The notes under the pieces were generated by a model. The model made no database searches and was not told the DNA's origin. It saw only the letters and a list, made by a program, of their open reading frames with translations. Positions 1 to 9,779 of a DNA stretch of 64,000 nucleotides are shown one piece after another. Made by a program: the position numbers and the translations under genes. Position 1 is the stretch's first letter, and every line of letters begins with the position of its first letter. The stretch is from Procambarus clarkii. Taxonomy: Eukaryota; Arthropoda; Malacostraca; Decapoda; Cambaridae. Location of the stretch: the NCBI RefSeq assembly GCF_040958095.1, contig NC_091233.1:19354692-19418691 (forward strand), read 5' to 3'.

Positions 1-90
1 GTGGTAGAAACAGATGTGGAGGTGGTAGAGACAGGTGTGGACTTGGTAGACAGGTGTGGAGGTGGTAGACAGGTGTAGTGTGGTAAGCTT
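1..90. repeat. Short degenerate GT/GA-rich tandem repeat
   Basis: Units of about 18-20 bp built on GGTGGTAGACAGGTGTGGA recur from the first base of the window, so the array probably continues to the left. Confidence 0.7.
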
Positions 91-931
91 TAGACTAGTT
101 CAGCTTTAACCCTTGCAGAGCTAATATTCACATAATGACACCCACTCATTAATTGGAGCCTAAATACCTGATATTATAATCTGATAATTTATAATGCTTT
201 TGTAGCGTTAGTTCTGACTAATTATTCACTGCCTGGGGTTAATTATAACATTATTCAAAGCATATAATTATTCCCGAGGCTTGTCGCTAGTTCGTCAACA
301 TTTGATAATTAGTACGATATCACAGAAAAACAATAATTGTGTTGTATATTTGTTTTCCCATGTTGGCCCTGGTGAGAGTGTTTGGTGTAGGTGTTTCTGA
401 AGCGTCTTGGGAGATCTGAGCGTCACTGGGTGTGATAACAACCAGTTTGAAGGTTGTTAAATGGTAACAACCGAATTGTTTACTGTTCGACACATTTTCT
501 TTCTATGTACGAGCTCCGAACGCTTGGGTTTATGAGTACGATAACTTCAATTTGCCTCTATCAGACTGACAGTCCAATGTATAGCCCATTGTTGATCATC
601 AATTATATAAAAACATAATCTTGTACTTATCTTACTCGAATAACCAGGTGAAAAAGAAAACATGATTGTCGTAAGAAATTTGTATCATGTTTGCGCGCAT
701 TCAATAATGTACGATGATTCCCGAACGTGCTCTCTAAATGCTGTCGGTCATTTTGTCGAACCCAACGCCGCTGTCGACTATACAGCTGTCGATCATGGCA
801 TAGAAGTCGATAGGAGAGATGTCGTCGATCATATTAATGTCGATAAATTACTTTACCGTCGATCACAGCGTTAAATATTACTCATTTGTATTCGTCAAGG
901 GGGATCATTCCCATACAACTGGCAACCAATC
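91..931. other. AT-rich non-repetitive stretch, no gene recognised
   Basis: No open frame here has recognisable protein features, and no tRNA-like box or tandem array was seen. The short open frame at 662-874 shows no family resemblance. Confidence 0.5.
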
Positions 932-1140
932 TGGCATCAGCGTGTACCAGAAACCGCCATATTGGCAGATATCAAGAATTAAATGGCTTCAGCGTCTCCC
1001 AGAAGCCGCCATATTGGCAGATATCAAGAATTAAATGGCCTCATCGTGTCTCCCAATCCGCCATATTGGCAGATATCAACTATTAAATGGCTTCAGCGTC
1101 TCCCAGAAGCCGCCATATTGGCAGATATCAACCATTAAAT
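932..1140. repeat. 52-bp tandem repeat, four copies
   Basis: The segment GCCATATTGGCAGATATCAA starts at about 956, 1008, 1060 and 1112, an exact 52-bp spacing. The third copy has a variant left half. The overlapping short open frames simply translate this repeat. Confidence 0.85.
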
Positions 1141-1516
1141 ATCCTCGGAGTGTGTCGTCATAGTGGCAGATAGTGTCGTATCCGCCAAAAAGTCAACCAA
1201 AGAACATAGCGATAACAATGATAATATATGTGAAAAAAGACCCAATAAGTCCATTAAACCCAAAAATATCCGAATAAGACCTACATAAATTACCAAGAGG
1301 CTGCCGGTTTCACCTGAAAATTTGGCTTGATGATACACTTACACATGAATTGGGTCTCTCCTTCAGCTAAACAATACGAAAAAGTAGTAAAATTTTCAAT
1401 AATGATTACAGTCACTCTTTTCAATACAGTATACATCAGAATACATGAATACACTGAACCTCTGCTCTCAAAGCAAAAGAAAACGGGAATTAGTGCCTGT
1501 ATGTTGATATATGTTG

Positions 1517-1629
<113 letters not shown>

Positions 1630-1868
1630 AAGCTGGGATACCGATCAATCATCAGGGTAAAATACGGCGCTCAACCCATACAAATGAGAGGCATGAAACG
1701 CAACACAATACAAACCTTTCATCACTCCATATCTCTCTGTGTGGCGCCATTAATTTATTTACATACGACAATTTTATCGCTATTCTTTTATCAATTTCTG
1801 TTCATAGTCGTCAGCATGAATATAAATTTAAGATTTACATGCCTATAAGCTGCGACAACACCACATGA

Positions 1869-2252
1869 CACTGAGCCGGACTTAGAGCTGTAGCAGCTCC
1901 CCATGCAGGGGATTTCCTATTAGCAACCCCAATGTCAGCAACCGGCAGTCGTCTCACACCGCAGGCCCTCCGAATTGCCGTGGCTCTCCGCCTAGCTGCC
2001 CCAATCCACACCGAATACAGGTGTATTTGCGGCGAGGCAGAGGCCGACAGGTACGGACGGCATGGTCTTCTCTGCCAAAGGACAGGAGGATGGCATGCAA
2101 GACACGGCGAGGTTAATGACATTATTAATTGTCCAGCAGAGAGAGAGACCCGTTACCTAATGCCCCGAAACTTTGATGAGCCTGTCGGTCGCCCAGACAG
2201 AATCACGTCTGGGCGTGATATAATATGTTTGGAAAGTAGAATGAAGTCGTAA
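1869..2252 (+). pseudogene. Relic of the C-terminal domain of a non-LTR retrotransposon polyprotein
   Basis: The frame reads through AVAAPHAGDFLLATPMSATG, then ALRIAVALRLAAPIHTEYRCICG, then EADRYGRHGLLCQRTGGWHARHGEVNDII. The pattern is a run of conserved small residues, C-x-C, then G-x-H-G-x-x-C, then R-H-x-x-x-N-D-I-I, and a later GRPD. This combination is typical of the region that follows the reverse transcriptase in many invertebrate retroelement proteins. It is a fragment: no upstream polymerase motif is present, the segment after NDII is shortened, and the frame ends in unrelated sequence after GRPDRIT. The start at 1932 is only the first ATG; homology appears to begin near 1869. The open frame on the opposite strand is a shadow. 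Confidence 0.7.
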
Positions 2253-2405
2253 ATAGCTGCTAACAATAAGACCACAGCTGACTCCATTAGGTGAAAAGGC
2301 AGAAACCAGGAGCTGAAGCCCAACCCTGAAAGCTACCAGCTAGAAAACTATAGCTCCTGGCCCTTCTAAAGATCATAATTGTATATATAACTTAGAGGAA
2401 GAAAA

Positions 2406-2600
<195 letters not shown>

Positions 2601-2899
2601 CATACAACATACAGAATGCCCAAATGTTTCTACCCCTCGTTAGACTAAAGTTGTGTATGTCGTATGTTAAGAGGAGAGTTAACCTTTTATGTAGAGGTTT
2701 TTATCTTCTTGACCTTTATACAGGGTTCTGCTCCATGAGAGTTATGATAGAGGTTGTGAAATCCTGGTAGAGGGGGGGGAGGGGGGGGTTGTTACAGGTC
2801 GTGTATGTTGTGGAGTGGTTGTATGTGGTGTATGAGGTAGTTTCACTATACACACGCTCACACACACACACACAGGCAAGAGACACTGAACTACAGGAA

Positions 2900-3035
2900 A
2901 GTTTCTCCAACTTGTATACCCTGCAACCCGGGTTCGACTCCCGGTCGATGCAGAAATGGGCAGTTTCTTTCAATCTGATGCCCCCTGTTAACCCTAGCAG
3001 TAAATAGGTATACCCGTGAATAGGCTTCCTGGAGA
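2900..3035 (+). mobile_element. tRNA-derived SINE fragment
   Basis: A pol III B-box-like GGTTCGACTCC at 2931 is followed by the SINE body landmarks GCAGAAATGGGCAGTTTCTTT and CCTAGCAGTAAATAGGTA. The same order is seen in the fuller copies at 40885 and 48283. The left part of the tRNA-like head is degenerate. Confidence 0.7.
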
Positions 3036-3039
3036 TGGA

Positions 3040-3128
3040 CTCACCTAGTTGTTCAGGGGGTTGAGCTCTGGCTCTTTGGTCCCGCCTCTCAACCGTCAAT
3101 CAACTGATGTACAGGTTGCTAATCCTAC
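3040..3128 (-). mobile_element. LINE family 1, 3' end fragment
   Basis: The run from TCACCTAGTTG through TGAGCTCTGGCTCTTTGG to CCGTCAATCAAC matches the 3' untranslated end seen complete at 3826-3930 and 59966-60060. No coding portion remains. Confidence 0.75.
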
Positions 3129-3410
3129 CTTTCCCCCCTTCTTTCTGTACCCCCTTTTCCACCCCTCTCTTTCCCATCCCTATTTCTTCTGCCTCCTCTC
3201 CCCTTAACTGCTCAACATACTCTTCCACTTCCCTTTCCTTCATTTAATCTATTCCTTTTCTCTTCATTTTAACTTATTCCCTTCCCTTTCCACCTTCTAT
3301 CTCTCCCACACTCATTCTAACTTCCCCTTTCCGCTCCTGTCTCGTCCCCCCCTTCCATCCTTTTCCGCTACAGCGCCCTCTTGTGCCCTGAACCGGGACC
3401 ATATAACCGG
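3129..3410. repeat. Polypyrimidine low-complexity region
   Basis: Irregular C/T-rich sequence (TTCCC, CTCTC, CCTTT) without a fixed period. Confidence 0.7.
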
Positions 3411-3524
3411 GACCTCGCTTCAGGTACCATTTGACGATGACCAGTACCTTCATAGCTGGTTCCAGGTACCTTGACAGTTGGTACCTGATATTATCAGCGG
3501 GTTCTGTGTTATATCCGTTGGGGA

Positions 3525-3612
3525 GTTACTTTGGGGTAGTTACCTAAGGGTAGTTACCTTGGGGTAGTTACCTAAGGGTAGTTACCTTGGGGTAGTTACC
3601 TAAGGGTAGTTA
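3525..3612. repeat. 28-bp tandem repeat, about three copies
   Basis: TTGGGGTAGTTACCTAAGGG followed by TAGTTACC repeats head to tail. Each unit contains two GGTAGTTACC half-units. Confidence 0.85.
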
Positions 3613-3684
3613 TAGGATAAGAGATATGCTTATGGTGTCCCGTCTTCCCACTACTCTTTGTCGTATGGATATCTGAGCAAGTAG

Positions 3685-3816
3685 GAATATGCGTCAGGCT
3701 GCGGGCAGCTGCGTCCAACAGCCTGGTTGACCAGTCTAGTAACGAGATGGTCTGGTTGAGGACCGGGCCGCGGGGACGCTAAGCCCCGAAACCGTCTTAA
3801 GGTAACCTCAAGGTAT
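3685..3816 (+). mobile_element. LINE family 2, 3' terminal fragment
   Basis: It carries CGTCAGGCTGC, then GTCCAACAGCCTGGTTGACC, then GAGGACCGGGCCGCGGGGAC and GCTAAGCCCCGAAA. The family's coding end translates to a conserved peptide around RLRAAASNSLV...TGPRGR. The last roughly 50 bases are shared with the SINE A family. Confidence 0.8.
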
Positions 3817-3825
3817 GGTGTGTGT

Positions 3826-4314
3826 GTGTATGTGTACTCGCCTAGTTGTGTTTGCGAGGGTTAAGCTCTGGCTCTTTGGTCCCGCCTCTCAACTGTCAAT
3901 CAACAGGTGTACAGGTTCCTGAGCCTATTGGGCTTTATCATATCTACACTTGAAACTGTGTATGGAGTCAGCCTCCACCACATCACTGCCTAATGTATTC
4001 CATCCGTTAACTACTCTGACACTGAAAAAGTTCCTTCTAACGTCTCTGTGACTCATCTGGGAACTAAGTTTCCACCTGTGTCCCCTAGTGCGTGTGCCCC
4101 TTGTGTTAAATAGCCTGTCTTTATCTACCCTATCAATTCCTTTGAGAATCTTGAATGTGGTGATCATGTCCCCCCTAACTCTTCTGTCTTCCAGCGAAGT
4201 GAGGTTTAATTCCCGTAGTCTCTCCTCGTAGTTCATACCTCTCAGCTCGGGTACTAGTCTGGTGGCAAACCTTTGAACCTTTTCCAGTTTAGTCTTATCC
4301 TTGACTAGATATGG
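3826..4314 (-). mobile_element. LINE family 1 (CR1/L2-like), C-terminal coding end and 3' UTR
   Basis: Read on the minus strand from about 4310, the frame encodes KLEKVQRFATRLVPELRG, YEERLRELNLTSLEDRRVRG, DMITTFKILKG, then RNFFSVRVVNGWNTLGSDVV and SIHSFKCRYDKAQ followed by a stop near 3925. This is the classic extreme C-terminus of CR1/L2/jockey-type reverse transcriptase proteins: the 'LEKVQRRATKLIPELR' and 'NSLPEEVVEA..FK' blocks. The polymerase core is missing, so the copy is 5' truncated, the usual outcome of target-primed reverse transcription. The open frame is intact over about 130 residues, so this is a fairly young copy. A (TG)n tract abuts its 5' edge. The apparent extension of the frame into the (TG)n tract (Thr-His repeats) is not protein. 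Confidence 0.85.
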
Positions 4315-4416
<102 letters not shown>

Positions 4417-4433
4417 TGCGCGTGTGTGTGCGT

Positions 4434-4904
4434 GACGGTGGAGAGACACAAGGTATACACAGTACGGTTCCTTGCTTGTCGTTCCCGCCAAAACAGTCAG
4501 CTGATTATTTCCCGCCAAAAAATACCAGCTGATAATTTCCCCTCTCGCTGTGTCACGTGACACATTTTCCCCGCCAAACTGTCCAGTTTAATGACTTCCC
4601 CGCTAAAAGTTTCCAACGATGGTCATTAGACCCCGGCACTAACTACTTGTTGCTTATAGATAACAGCTGAAGTCATGTCGCGAAATAAAACATCCGCGAA
4701 CTCTACATCTAAGCGTCTTAATAGCGGAAATTAGCGTTGTAAATAGAGAGAAAATTTGGCCAAATATTTACATCTTTTTCTCTATGTAATTTGTTTACTT
4801 ATTTACTTATATTTATTTGTATTTGTTTGTAAATTGAGTTCTATACCGCGGTTAATGACGCGTATAATGCTATCACTGCCTGTCTGTTTATAGAGATATG
4901 ACCC
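4434..4904. other. Single-copy-like stretch, no gene recognised
   Basis: TTCCCCGCCAAA-type motifs recur loosely at 4480-4610, with AT-rich sequence after. No coding signal was seen. Confidence 0.45.
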
Positions 4905-5092
4905 AATCAACAACAGGTGTCTTAATCCAGGGGTACCTATTAACTACTGGGTGAACAGAGGCATCAGGAGATAGGAAACGTTGCCCCTCCCCCCCCCCCT
5001 TCAAGCTGTCTCTGCCCTACCCAAGAATCGGAACTAGAATCCCCTCATTTGTGAGTCGAGGACGTAGCCCACTACGCTACAGGACAGAAAGC
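4905..5092 (-). mobile_element. tRNA-derived SINE, minus strand
   Basis: On the minus strand a tRNA-like head (CTGTAGCGTAGTGGGCTACG, then GATTCTAGTTCCGATTC) is followed by a body with GGGGCAACGTTTCC and the landmark TAATAGGTACC. It ends about 10 bp before the 30-bp array. Confidence 0.65.
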
Positions 5093-5101
5093 AAACGGAA
5101 T

Positions 5102-5760
5102 AACTACACTACCACCCACGGGATGGGTATGGGGTCCACTACCACCCACGGGATGGGTATGGGGCCCACTACCACCCACAGGATGGGTATGGGGCCCACT
5201 ACCACCCACAGGATGGGTATGGGGCCCACTACCACCCACAGGATGGGTATGGGGTCCACTACCACCCACAGGATGGGTATGGGGTCCACTACCACCCACA
5301 GGATGGGTATGGGGTCCACTACCACCCACAGGATGGGTATGGGGTCCACTACCACCCACAGGATGGGTATGGGGTCCACTACCACCCACAGGATGGGTAT
5401 GGGGTCCACTACCACCCACAGGATGGGTATGGGGTCCACTACCACCCACAGGATGGGTATGGGGTCCACTACCACCCACAGGATGGGTATGGGGGCCACT
5501 ACCATCCACAGGATGGGTATGGGGTCCACTACCACCCCCACAGGATGGGTATGGGGGTCCACTACCACCCACAGGATGGGTATGGGGTCCACTACCACCT
5601 ACAGGATGGGTATGGGGTCCACTACCACCCACAGGATGGGTATGGGGTCCACTACCACCCACAGGATGGGTATGGGGTCCACTACCTCCCACAGGATGGG
5701 TATGGGGTCCACTACCACCCACAGGATGGGTATGGGGTCCACTACCACCCACAGGATGTA
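5102..5760. repeat. 30-bp minisatellite array, about 22 units
   Basis: The unit is ACTACCACCCACAGGATGGG followed by TATGGGGTCC. The first two units carry CACGGG instead of CACAGG, and units near 5515-5560 have small insertions. Because 30 is a multiple of three, several frames on both strands stay open for over 160 codons. The predicted 10-residue repeats (e.g. TTTHRMGMGS) are a by-product. The same family forms arrays at 47483 and 51421. Confidence 0.97.
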
Positions 5761-6863
5761 CATTAGACGAACTTAACGTATCCAATTATTCAGATTGGGG
5801 CTCTCATCTTTACAAACACGATTCAATATACCCACAAGAATCATTATAGAACTGACGTGCATTTCTCTATATATAAATTATTTTCTACATGACCAGCGAA
5901 CCATATTTCCTCAATTTTTTGTTTAAACCATACGTTAAATTTTGTGAGTTTTTATCTAATCTTGAAGCCTATCAGAGATTAAAGTGTTTGTTTTGACGTG
6001 GACTGGCAAGCACGAGGGGTTAGCTAACAATATAGTTAGCTAACACAACGGTGTTAGAAACCCTCTGGCTTGCGAGATGCCTCTTGCGAAACGCTTCGTT
6101 AAAATGTATATTAGATTAAATGATTGGTCTTGCGTCCGCCAGCGCCGAGGCGACTCGCTACGCGCTGCCACGTTCCCGCTGTTTTCGAAACGTATCGTAC
6201 CGTAGAACAATAAGTTTTTTGTTTTGTTTTTTCATTTTTAATCATGATAAGCGGATGAAAAACCTTTCTATGTCAAAATAATCATATCTACAGAGTTCTG
6301 TGCGACATATTGAAGTTGGTAGATGACATAGGAAGCTGTGAGTGATAATAGGAGCTGCGAGAGGCGAAAATCATATCCAATTAGCGGCAAGAAGCCGACC
6401 TTAAAAGGGTTGAACAAATTTGAATAACTATTAGGCTATTTGATCTGTTAGATTTTGAAAGATGCGTTAGATTTTGAAAGATGAAAAGGCCAAACGGTCC
6501 TGCAGGATGAAATGTTCACGCTTTTAATCAATTTTGACAGTTTCTGAACGTTGAGGGGACTGATTTACTACCTCTTATCTCATTATTCTCTTATGTTAGT
6601 GAATTAAGACATCGTACCTCACCTTGTTTCTGTCGTAATCCTTCCTTAGTGGTTTGATATTGCCATATATGTCAATATTTTAGTTGCCGTGAAGGGGGGG
6701 TAGGCGTATTTCTGCTAGGAGTTGCTTGCCATTCAGGTGATTGACTCTACTATATAATCAATATTGGTTCGGTACCCTTTCACGTTAAGTTAGGGTTTTG
6801 GGGAGTGCTATACAAAATCCTTTTCGATAAGATATGGTTTGTAGTGGTTTTGTGGATCTTAAG
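5761..6863. other. Single-copy-like region, no gene recognised
   Basis: Mixed AT-rich DNA with a short GC-rich patch near 6130-6185. There is a local duplication of GTTAGATTTTGAAAGATG at about 6446-6483. No exon, tRNA-like box or LINE motif was seen. Confidence 0.45.
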
Positions 6864-7100
6864 TCCAACACCAAACTTGGTGGTTGGTCAGTAAGGTATT
6901 GTGGTGGTCTTAATAACCCTCCAGAGGTTGATAGGCCTTAAGTCCAACACCAAACTTGGTGGTTGGTCAGTAAGGTATTGTGGTGGTCTTAATAACCCTC
7001 CAGAGGTTGATAGGCCTTAAGTCCAACACCAAACTTGGTGGTTGGTCAGTAAGGTATTGTGGTGGTCTTAATAACCCTCCAGAGGTTGATAGGCCTTAAG
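6864..7100. repeat. 79-bp tandem repeat, three copies
   Basis: CCAACACCAAACTTGGTGG starts at 6865, 6944 and 7023. The unit continues through TAATAACCCTCCAGAGGTTG to GGCCTTAAGT. The units are almost identical to each other and to those at 46608-46920. Confidence 0.95.
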
Positions 7101-7103
7101 TCC

Positions 7104-7303
7104 AGAGCTGCCTCGTATGGGCCAATAGGAGCTGCCTCGTATGGACCAATAGGAGCTGCCTCGTATGGACCAATAGGAGCTGCCTCGTATGGACCAATAG
7201 GAGCTGCCTCGTATGGACCAATAGGAACTGCCTCGTATGGACCAATAGGAGCTGCCTCGTATGGACCAATAGGAGCTGCCTCGTATGGACTAATAGAACT
7301 TCA
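7104..7303. repeat. 24-bp minisatellite, about eight units, derived from a LINE 3' tail
   Basis: The unit is GAGCTGCCTCGTATGGACCA followed by ATAG. The same words occur once in each LINE family 3 3' end (20555, 22580), so the array is an expansion of that tail. It lies directly against the 79-bp array. The frame reads GAASYGPI repeats and is not a gene. Confidence 0.95.
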
Positions 7304-7685
7304 ATAGATTTCTTTATTCTATTGTATTTACTAATTATGTCTGCAGAATCGAGCTATTTAGCTCTTGAACCCCGCCTTTCTACCAATCTATTTTTCCTCT
7401 ATTATATCTACTACATATATACTCTCTAACACACACACTTTCCTATTTGTACTCACATATATGTGTCTTCAAGATCAGGCTTCAGTTCTTGGGCCCGAAT
7501 TGTCCCCTGCATGGCAGAGCATTAGCTCTTGGTTCCCGGAATTTTCAGATGTGACGAATTCACATCTCATCCTGGACTCCGGCGAACACTTTGTAAGTTC
7601 TCAACTCACAACTTAACTCACTTTCCAGTCACAGGCTACACTTGTCAACCACCTCACTAATTGTTCACTTTAACAAGATGCGTCT
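7304..7685. other. Non-repetitive stretch
   Basis: Nothing recognisable apart from a short CA-rich patch near 7430. Confidence 0.4.
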
Positions 7686-8062
7686 GCTACCACACAGCCC
7701 CGCTCCTGTGCCAGGTAAGTCCACTACGGGCTCACCATAGCCCGTGCTACTTGCCCCGCTCCTGTGCCAGGTAAGTCCACTACGGGCTCACCATAGCCCG
7801 TGCTGCTTGCCCCGCTCCTGTGCCAGGTAAGTCCACTACGGGCTCACCATAGCCCGTGCTACTTGCCCCGCTCCTGTGCCAGGTAAGTCCACTACGGGCT
7901 CACCATAGCCCGTGCTACTTGCCCCGCTCCTGTGCCAGGTAAGTCCACTACGGGCTCACCATAGCCCGTGCTACTTGCACCGCTCCCGTGCCAGGTAAGT
8001 CCACTACGGGCTCACCATAGCCCGTGCTACTTGGAACTTGTTCCGAGTAGCTGAATCTATAA
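7686..8062 (-). mobile_element. VNTR retroposon, six 56-bp units, minus strand relative to its (GTT)n-end copies
   Basis: Six head-to-tail copies of CCCCGCTCCTGTGCCAGGTA followed by AGTCCACTACGGGCTCACCA and TAGCCCGTGCTACTTG are followed by the unique right end GGAACTTGTTCCGAGTAGCT, then GAATCTATAACAACA. Left and right ends match those of the single-unit copy at 21744-21853 in reverse complement. ACGGGCT...AGCCCGT within each unit can form a hairpin. Confidence 0.85.
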
Positions 8063-8084
8063 CAACATGCTACCACATACTGGG

Positions 8085-8225
8085 ATTAATGGGAAGGGAC
8101 CTATCAGGAGAAGCGCCAAGCCATCACAACTATATAGCACTGGGAAGGGATCAGGATAAGGATTTGGGATGGGACGGGGGGAAAGGAATGGTGCCCAACC
8201 ACTTATACTGGAATTGAACAAGTCT
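8085..8225 (-). mobile_element. SINE C, truncated, minus strand
   Basis: It shares CTATATAGCACTGGGAAGGG, ATCAGGATAAGGATTTGGG and AATGGTGCCCAACCACTT with the copies at 18055 and 48960, but breaks off before the tRNA-like head. Confidence 0.75.
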
Positions 8226-8274
8226 GGTTTCCTTAAACGTTTCGGTAACTACACTAGACATGATATTAATCATC

Positions 8275-8475
8275 CTACCTTACCTTGAAGTTGTTTCCGA
8301 GGATAAATGACCCATCCTGGGCGGTGGGTTGGCCAATCAGGCTGTTAGACCCCGCAGGTGCACAGACTGACGCGTGAATTCCAGCTCCGCCAATCAGGTG
8401 TCCTTCAGAGGTGATTATATGATGGCGAATGACTATTACAACCCCAGTAGAAGCCAGGAAGGTTGTTAACAACCA
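8275..8475 (-). mobile_element. LINE family 2 C-terminal relic
   Basis: The minus-strand frame contains TSEGHLIGGAGIHASVCAPA then GSNSLIGQPTAQ. This aligns with the family 2 peptide (TSKGYLINQAVIHTSGCEQP then RASNSLVDQSS) decoded at 15359-15500. Divergence is high, so the copy is old. Confidence 0.5.
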
Positions 8476-8489
8476 CAGCTAGACAAAAT

Positions 8490-9340
8490 AAACCATGAAT
8501 ACGACATACAAAACACGTTCACATCGCGACTAAGTTATTGAACACGGGAACATAGACCGTTAGGGTGATTTTCACCCTGTTAGGGTGAACTAGGGTGAAC
8601 GAGGCAATTAGTAACAACGGAGGGGCTTACGGAACAAGCGCCTTCGTTTTTATATCGGGAACTTACGAGTCGAGAGACCACAGTGAATTCAAACTTAAGT
8701 TCTACATGTACTCTAATATACTTCCTTCAGGAAAGCGGGAAAGTAATGTGAGGCTTCACATTAGTGTGTAGTGTGAGGGAGAGTGTTGTATGAGAGAGAG
8801 TGTAGTGTGAGTGAGAGATATACGCACATATAAGATGCCTGAATGAGGAAAATATTGGTGAGAATATTAAGATATCGTGCATCGTACGTTACCGAAACGA
8901 GGATGAGGAAAGTGGATGAGATAAAGGCAAGAGTGAGGAGTATGAGTTATGAGTGAGAGATAGAGGCCAGGGGGGGGGAGGAGGGTAGTGAGGGAAGAAG
9001 AAGGGGGAGGGGGAAGATGAGAGGCGGATCCATCTCTCACTGTGAGGTAACTATGTGCCGGTTCGGGAATTATCGTGCATCTGTGAACGTGTCCACTTTC
9101 AAAACACTCTTGTATTCCCTTAATAAACAGTCTAGCCAATCCCAGCGTAAGCCAAGTATTTACACAAGATAATTAACCCGAAATGAACAATTATCCAGTG
9201 TTAAAATACGTATATCCAAAATGAAAGAAGAAAGAAATAGGTTGGCGTTATTTTTCGTAATTATTGATGATGTGAATGCTGGGGGAAATCTGATGGGGGG
9301 GGAGGAAGAGGGGGTTAATTTCACAGGTAACAAGATACAC
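8490..9340. other. No gene recognised
   Basis: Contains a GTGAG/AGAGAG-rich patch (8750-8830) and G-rich runs (8965-9020, 9290-9315). Otherwise single-copy-like. Confidence 0.4.
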
Positions 9341-9779
9341 AAGCCACTAAACACACGCACACGCACGCACACACACACACACAACTAGGTGAGTACACTC
9401 ACGCACACACACAACTAGGTGAGTACACACACGCACACACAACTGGGTGAGCTCACACACACACACGCAACTAGGTGAGTACACACACGCACGCACACAC
9501 ACAACTAAGTGAGTACACACACACACACACAACTGGGTGAGCACACACACACAACTAGGTGAGTACACACACGCACACACAACTAAGTGAGCTCACACAC
9601 ACACACACACGCACACACACACAACTAGGTGAGTACACACACGCACACACAACTAAGTGAGCTCACACACACACACACACGCACACACACACAACTAGGT
9701 GAGCTCACACACACGCAACTAGGTGAGTTCACTCACGCACACACAACTGGGTGAACACACACACACACACAAACACACA
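9341..9779. repeat. (CA)n-rich compound repeat with interspersed ACTAGGTGAG blocks
   Basis: Runs of ACACAC alternate with AACTAGGTGAGTACAC or AACTGGGTGAGCTCAC roughly every 25-60 bp, including a longer duplicated block (9590-9700). The minus-strand Cys-Val open frames are repeat translations. Confidence 0.9.

Noticed and set aside
5051..5785. 240-codon frames on both strands encoding 10-residue repeats
   Set aside because: They follow from a 30-bp repeat whose length is a multiple of three; three overlapping frames on both strands are equally open, and no start, splice or signal-peptide context supports a protein.
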